A DNA stretch of 10,045 nt from Thiotrichaceae bacterium (GTDB lineage: Bacteria; Pseudomonadota; Gammaproteobacteria; Thiotrichales; Thiotrichaceae), in assembly GCA_027024625.1 (NCBI GenBank), contig JALVRY010000213.1, positions 5,322 through 15,366 on the forward strand, in the 5' to 3' direction. Positions within the stretch are counted from its first letter, which is position 1, and the number at the start of each line of letters is the position of its first letter. A program made the translations under genes and the position numbers. Shown here in pieces: positions 8,126 through 10,045 of the stretch. Below the pieces are notes generated by a model, which was not told where the DNA came from, searched no databases, and saw only the letters and a program-made list of their open reading frames with translations.

Positions 8126-9780
8126 TCTAAATTATTAATCGCTCTAAATACACGTTCATTTGCCTGCATATCTGTAAAAACTTCTAAAATAGAAGGGTCT
8201 TGTGTCGGCAGTGATTGCAAAGCCTGTTGTAATTCTTCTGCTGTATTTGCTGAGTCGTATCTTATATTAAATTCTTTTGCAGTAAGTTGTGCTGTGCGTT
8301 GGTGAGGTGTACTAAATAATGTTTCAAGCTCACCCTGATTAGTTGGTCCAGCTATTAACTTAAATATGCCGCCGCCTTTATTGTTCATCACAATAATTCT
8401 TAAATTCTTAGGAAGCTCTTGGTTTAGCCACAAGGCATTTCGATCATACAAAAAAGCTAGATCACCAATAATTAAGGTTTGTATTTTATCAGGATTAGCA
8501 ATCGCGTACCCGACTGCTGTACTCACACAGCCATCAATGCCAGATGTGCCACGATTTGAGCAAACTTCAATGTCTGTATTTTCTAAACCAATGTGGTTTG
8601 CGATTCGAACGGTCATACTATTTGCAAGATGTAGCACACTATTTTCAGGGAGTGCTTTTAATATCATCACTGTTGCAAAATATTGATTAAAACCATGTTC
8701 TGCTAGGCAAGTTTGAATATGTTTTTTTGCCTGTTGATGTCGCTCTAAAATAACTTGCTGATAAGCCTGTTGAGATTTTATTTTCCAAGCCTCATTCAGC
8801 CATTGTTTGAAAAAATCCACAGCTTGCATGGCGATAATTTGCGTCAGTGTTTGGTATGGATCACCCACCATACCAACACCAATATGCCAATGATGTTTAG
8901 GCTTGTTATTGCGGAAGTAGTCTTTATGTTTTTCTGAGATAACAGATCGCCCGATGGTGATCAGTAAATCAGGGCAAAAAGAAGCATCATCCGTATTAAA
9001 GAAAATATCAGTTCGCTCAGGCTTGGGGATATTGCTAATAATATCTCCAATTACAGGAATATTAATCTGTTTCAATAAATGATTAAGCTCTCTATCCACA
9101 GAAGCCTGTCCACTAAGCACTAATATTTTATGACTTGTATTTATGGTTTTAAGCAAAGATTTAGGTAAAACCGTATGGATTTTTTTATTTAATGATTGAT
9201 TCGCATGTACCCGCTGACATCGACGATAAATATCCTCTTGTTGGGGTAAATCATCTTTTTCTAAAGGATAAAAGGGCTTGCTAACAGGGATATTCAAATG
9301 AACAGGGCAGGATGTTGAAATTGCCAAGGTAATGACATCCATCGCCATCTGTAAGGATTTTTCCCCAGCCGTAAAATCTACGCTCGCATTCACATGATCG
9401 CCATACATTCCCCGTTGGTGAATGGTTTGCCCATCCCATTGATCAATCCACTCAGGTGGGCGGTCTGCGGTAAGTACCAGCAGGGGTACATTTTGGTAGA
9501 AGGCTTCTGTCACAGCAGGTGCAAAATTCTGACCGGCTGTACCCGATGTACAAATAAGAGCAACAGGTTTGCTTGTTTGTTGAGCAATACCAAGGGCAAT
9601 AAACCCTGCTGAACGCTCATCTGTTACCGAAATTGTTTTGATTGCATGGTGTAGCCCAAAGCTAATCAGTAATGGAGCACAACGAGAACCCGGGCAAACG
9701 ACAGCATGATGGACTCCATTCTGGACACAAAGCTCTACGAGGTCAAAAATATGCTGGGTATTTTGTAAGACTTCAGACAT
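8113..9780 (-). CDS. menD: SEPHCHC synthase MenD (thiamine-diphosphate enzyme)
   Basis: Cytoplasmic enzyme of menaquinone synthesis that joins isochorismate with the succinic semialdehyde unit made from 2-oxoglutarate, giving 2-succinyl-5-enolpyruvyl-6-hydroxy-3-cyclohexene-1-carboxylate. With the chosen start it has 555 residues: PGSR (30-33), the cofactor-activating glutamate in TDERSAGF (Glu55, same number as in E. coli), SNRGTSGIDG (408-417), and the ThDP/Mg motif GDLAFLYDRNALW from 439 to the NN pair in IIVMNN. The ATG at 9780-9778 is preferred over that at 9789-9787 because it gives the E. coli register and has GGA eight bases upstream; the longer form would add MQL. It overlaps the end of menF by eight bases, so the two are translationally coupled. 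No menH follows it. Confidence 0.94.
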   Translation of the reverse strand: MSEVLQNTQHIFDLVELCVQNGVHHAVVCPGSRCAPLLISFGLHHAIKTISVTDERSAGFIALGIAQQTSKPVALICTSGTAGQNFAPAVTEAFYQNVPLLVLTADRPPEWIDQWDGQTIHQRGMYGDHVNASVDFTAGEKSLQMAMDVITLAISTSCPVHLNIPVSKPFYPLEKDDLPQQEDIYRRCQRVHANQSLNKKIHTVLPKSLLKTINTSHKILVLSGQASVDRELNHLLKQINIPVIGDIISNIPKPERTDIFFNTDDASFCPDLLITIGRSVISEKHKDYFRNNKPKHHWHIGVGMVGDPYQTLTQIIAMQAVDFFKQWLNEAWKIKSQQAYQQVILERHQQAKKHIQTCLAEHGFNQYFATVMILKALPENSVLHLANSMTVRIANHIGLENTDIEVCSNRGTSGIDGCVSTAVGYAIANPDKIQTLIIGDLAFLYDRNALWLNQELPKNLRIIVMNNKGGGIFKLIAGPTNQGELETLFSTPHQRTAQLTAKEFNIRYDSANTAEELQQALQSLPTQDPSILEVFTDMQANERVFRAINNLDLNL

Positions 9781-10045
9781 TAATTGCATCCAATAAGGTT
9801 CTACATTTTAAGCTGGTTTCTTGCCATTCTTTTTCAGGCTGGGATTCATGGGTAATACCACCGCCCGCATATAAAATTAACCGATCTTTATGAATCTGCA
9901 TACAACGTAGGTTGACATATAACTGAGTTTCATCATTCATATTAACCGTCCCCAGATAGCCACTATATAGCCCACGATCTAAACTCTCATGCTCTTGAAT
10001 AAATTGCAAAGCAGGCATTTTAGGCATGCCACAAACGGCGGATGT
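9773..10045 (-). CDS. menF: Isochorismate synthase MenF, C-terminal end (cut by window)
   Basis: Chorismate-binding enzyme that isomerises chorismate to isochorismate, the entry step of menaquinone synthesis. Only the last 90 codons are inside; the frame is open to the window edge, beginning with TSAVCGMPKMPAL. Family landmarks are this TxAVCG-P segment, the LDRGLYSGYLG loop, and LILYAGGGITHESQPEKEW with Glu residues that help bind Mg and substrate in the MenF/EntC/PchA group. The fragment cannot by itself separate MenF from EntC-type siderophore enzymes, but the eight-base overlap with menD makes MenF the natural choice. The stop TGA is at 9775-9773. Confidence 0.9.
   Translation of the reverse strand, partial: TSAVCGMPKMPALQFIQEHESLDRGLYSGYLGTVNMNDETQLYVNLRCMQIHKDRLILYAGGGITHESQPEKEWQETSLKCRTLLDAINV

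Noticed and set aside
8366..8686. Plus-strand frames within menD and menF (also 8755-8937, 9394-9612, 9672-9893)
   Set aside because: All are antisense to strongly conserved MenD/MenF coding sequence and have no supporting signals.

Overview
The window looks like chromosomal DNA of a facultatively denitrifying gammaproteobacterium of fairly low GC content (low 40s percent by eye). NorB, NorC, MenB and MenD align closely, with constant residue offsets, to what I remember of the Pseudomonas aeruginosa and Escherichia coli proteins. I cannot name the genus. I see no rRNA, tRNA, CRISPR array, transposase or prophage gene.

Layout from left to right. (1) Bases 1-1530, plus strand: the C-terminal two thirds of a Cu(+)-exporting P1B-type ATPase (copA), cut by the window edge. 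(2) Bases 1531-1598: a short convergent gap holding a 47-bp near-perfect palindrome. (3) Bases 1599-7123, minus strand: a complete cytochrome-c-dependent nitric oxide reductase cluster, transcribed norC-norB-norE-norF-norQ-norD. NorCB is the enzyme that reduces NO to N2O. NorE and NorF are small membrane proteins resembling haem-copper oxidase subunits III and IV. NorQ (MoxR-type AAA+) and NorD (VWA domain) form the activation chaperone pair. (4) Bases 7124-7267: the nor control region, with an exact FNR/ANR/DNR-type box, a second one-mismatch box 49 bp upstream and a plausible -10 element. (5) Bases 7268-10045, minus strand: three menaquinone genes in the order menF (fragment)-menD-menB. They turn chorismate into isochorismate, then SEPHCHC, then (after steps encoded elsewhere) 1,4-dihydroxy-2-naphthoyl-CoA.

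How it fits together: low oxygen and/or NO, sensed by a CRP/FNR-family regulator, would switch on norCB. NorQD would then mature the enzyme, probably at its non-haem iron site. Electrons would reach NorC from the quinone pool through a bc1 complex and cytochrome c, so the menaquinone genes belong to the same anaerobic respiratory theme without being in the same operon.

The most interesting non-coding signals are the two FNR-like boxes placed at -41.5 and -90.5 of the inferred norC start, a third FNR-like box overlapping the norB stop codon with the same spacing to a -10-like hexamer, and two tandem hairpins between norB and norE. Together they suggest that norCB and norEFQD may be expressed at different levels. 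I did not find an unknown defence or mobile system; the coding content is recognisable throughout.
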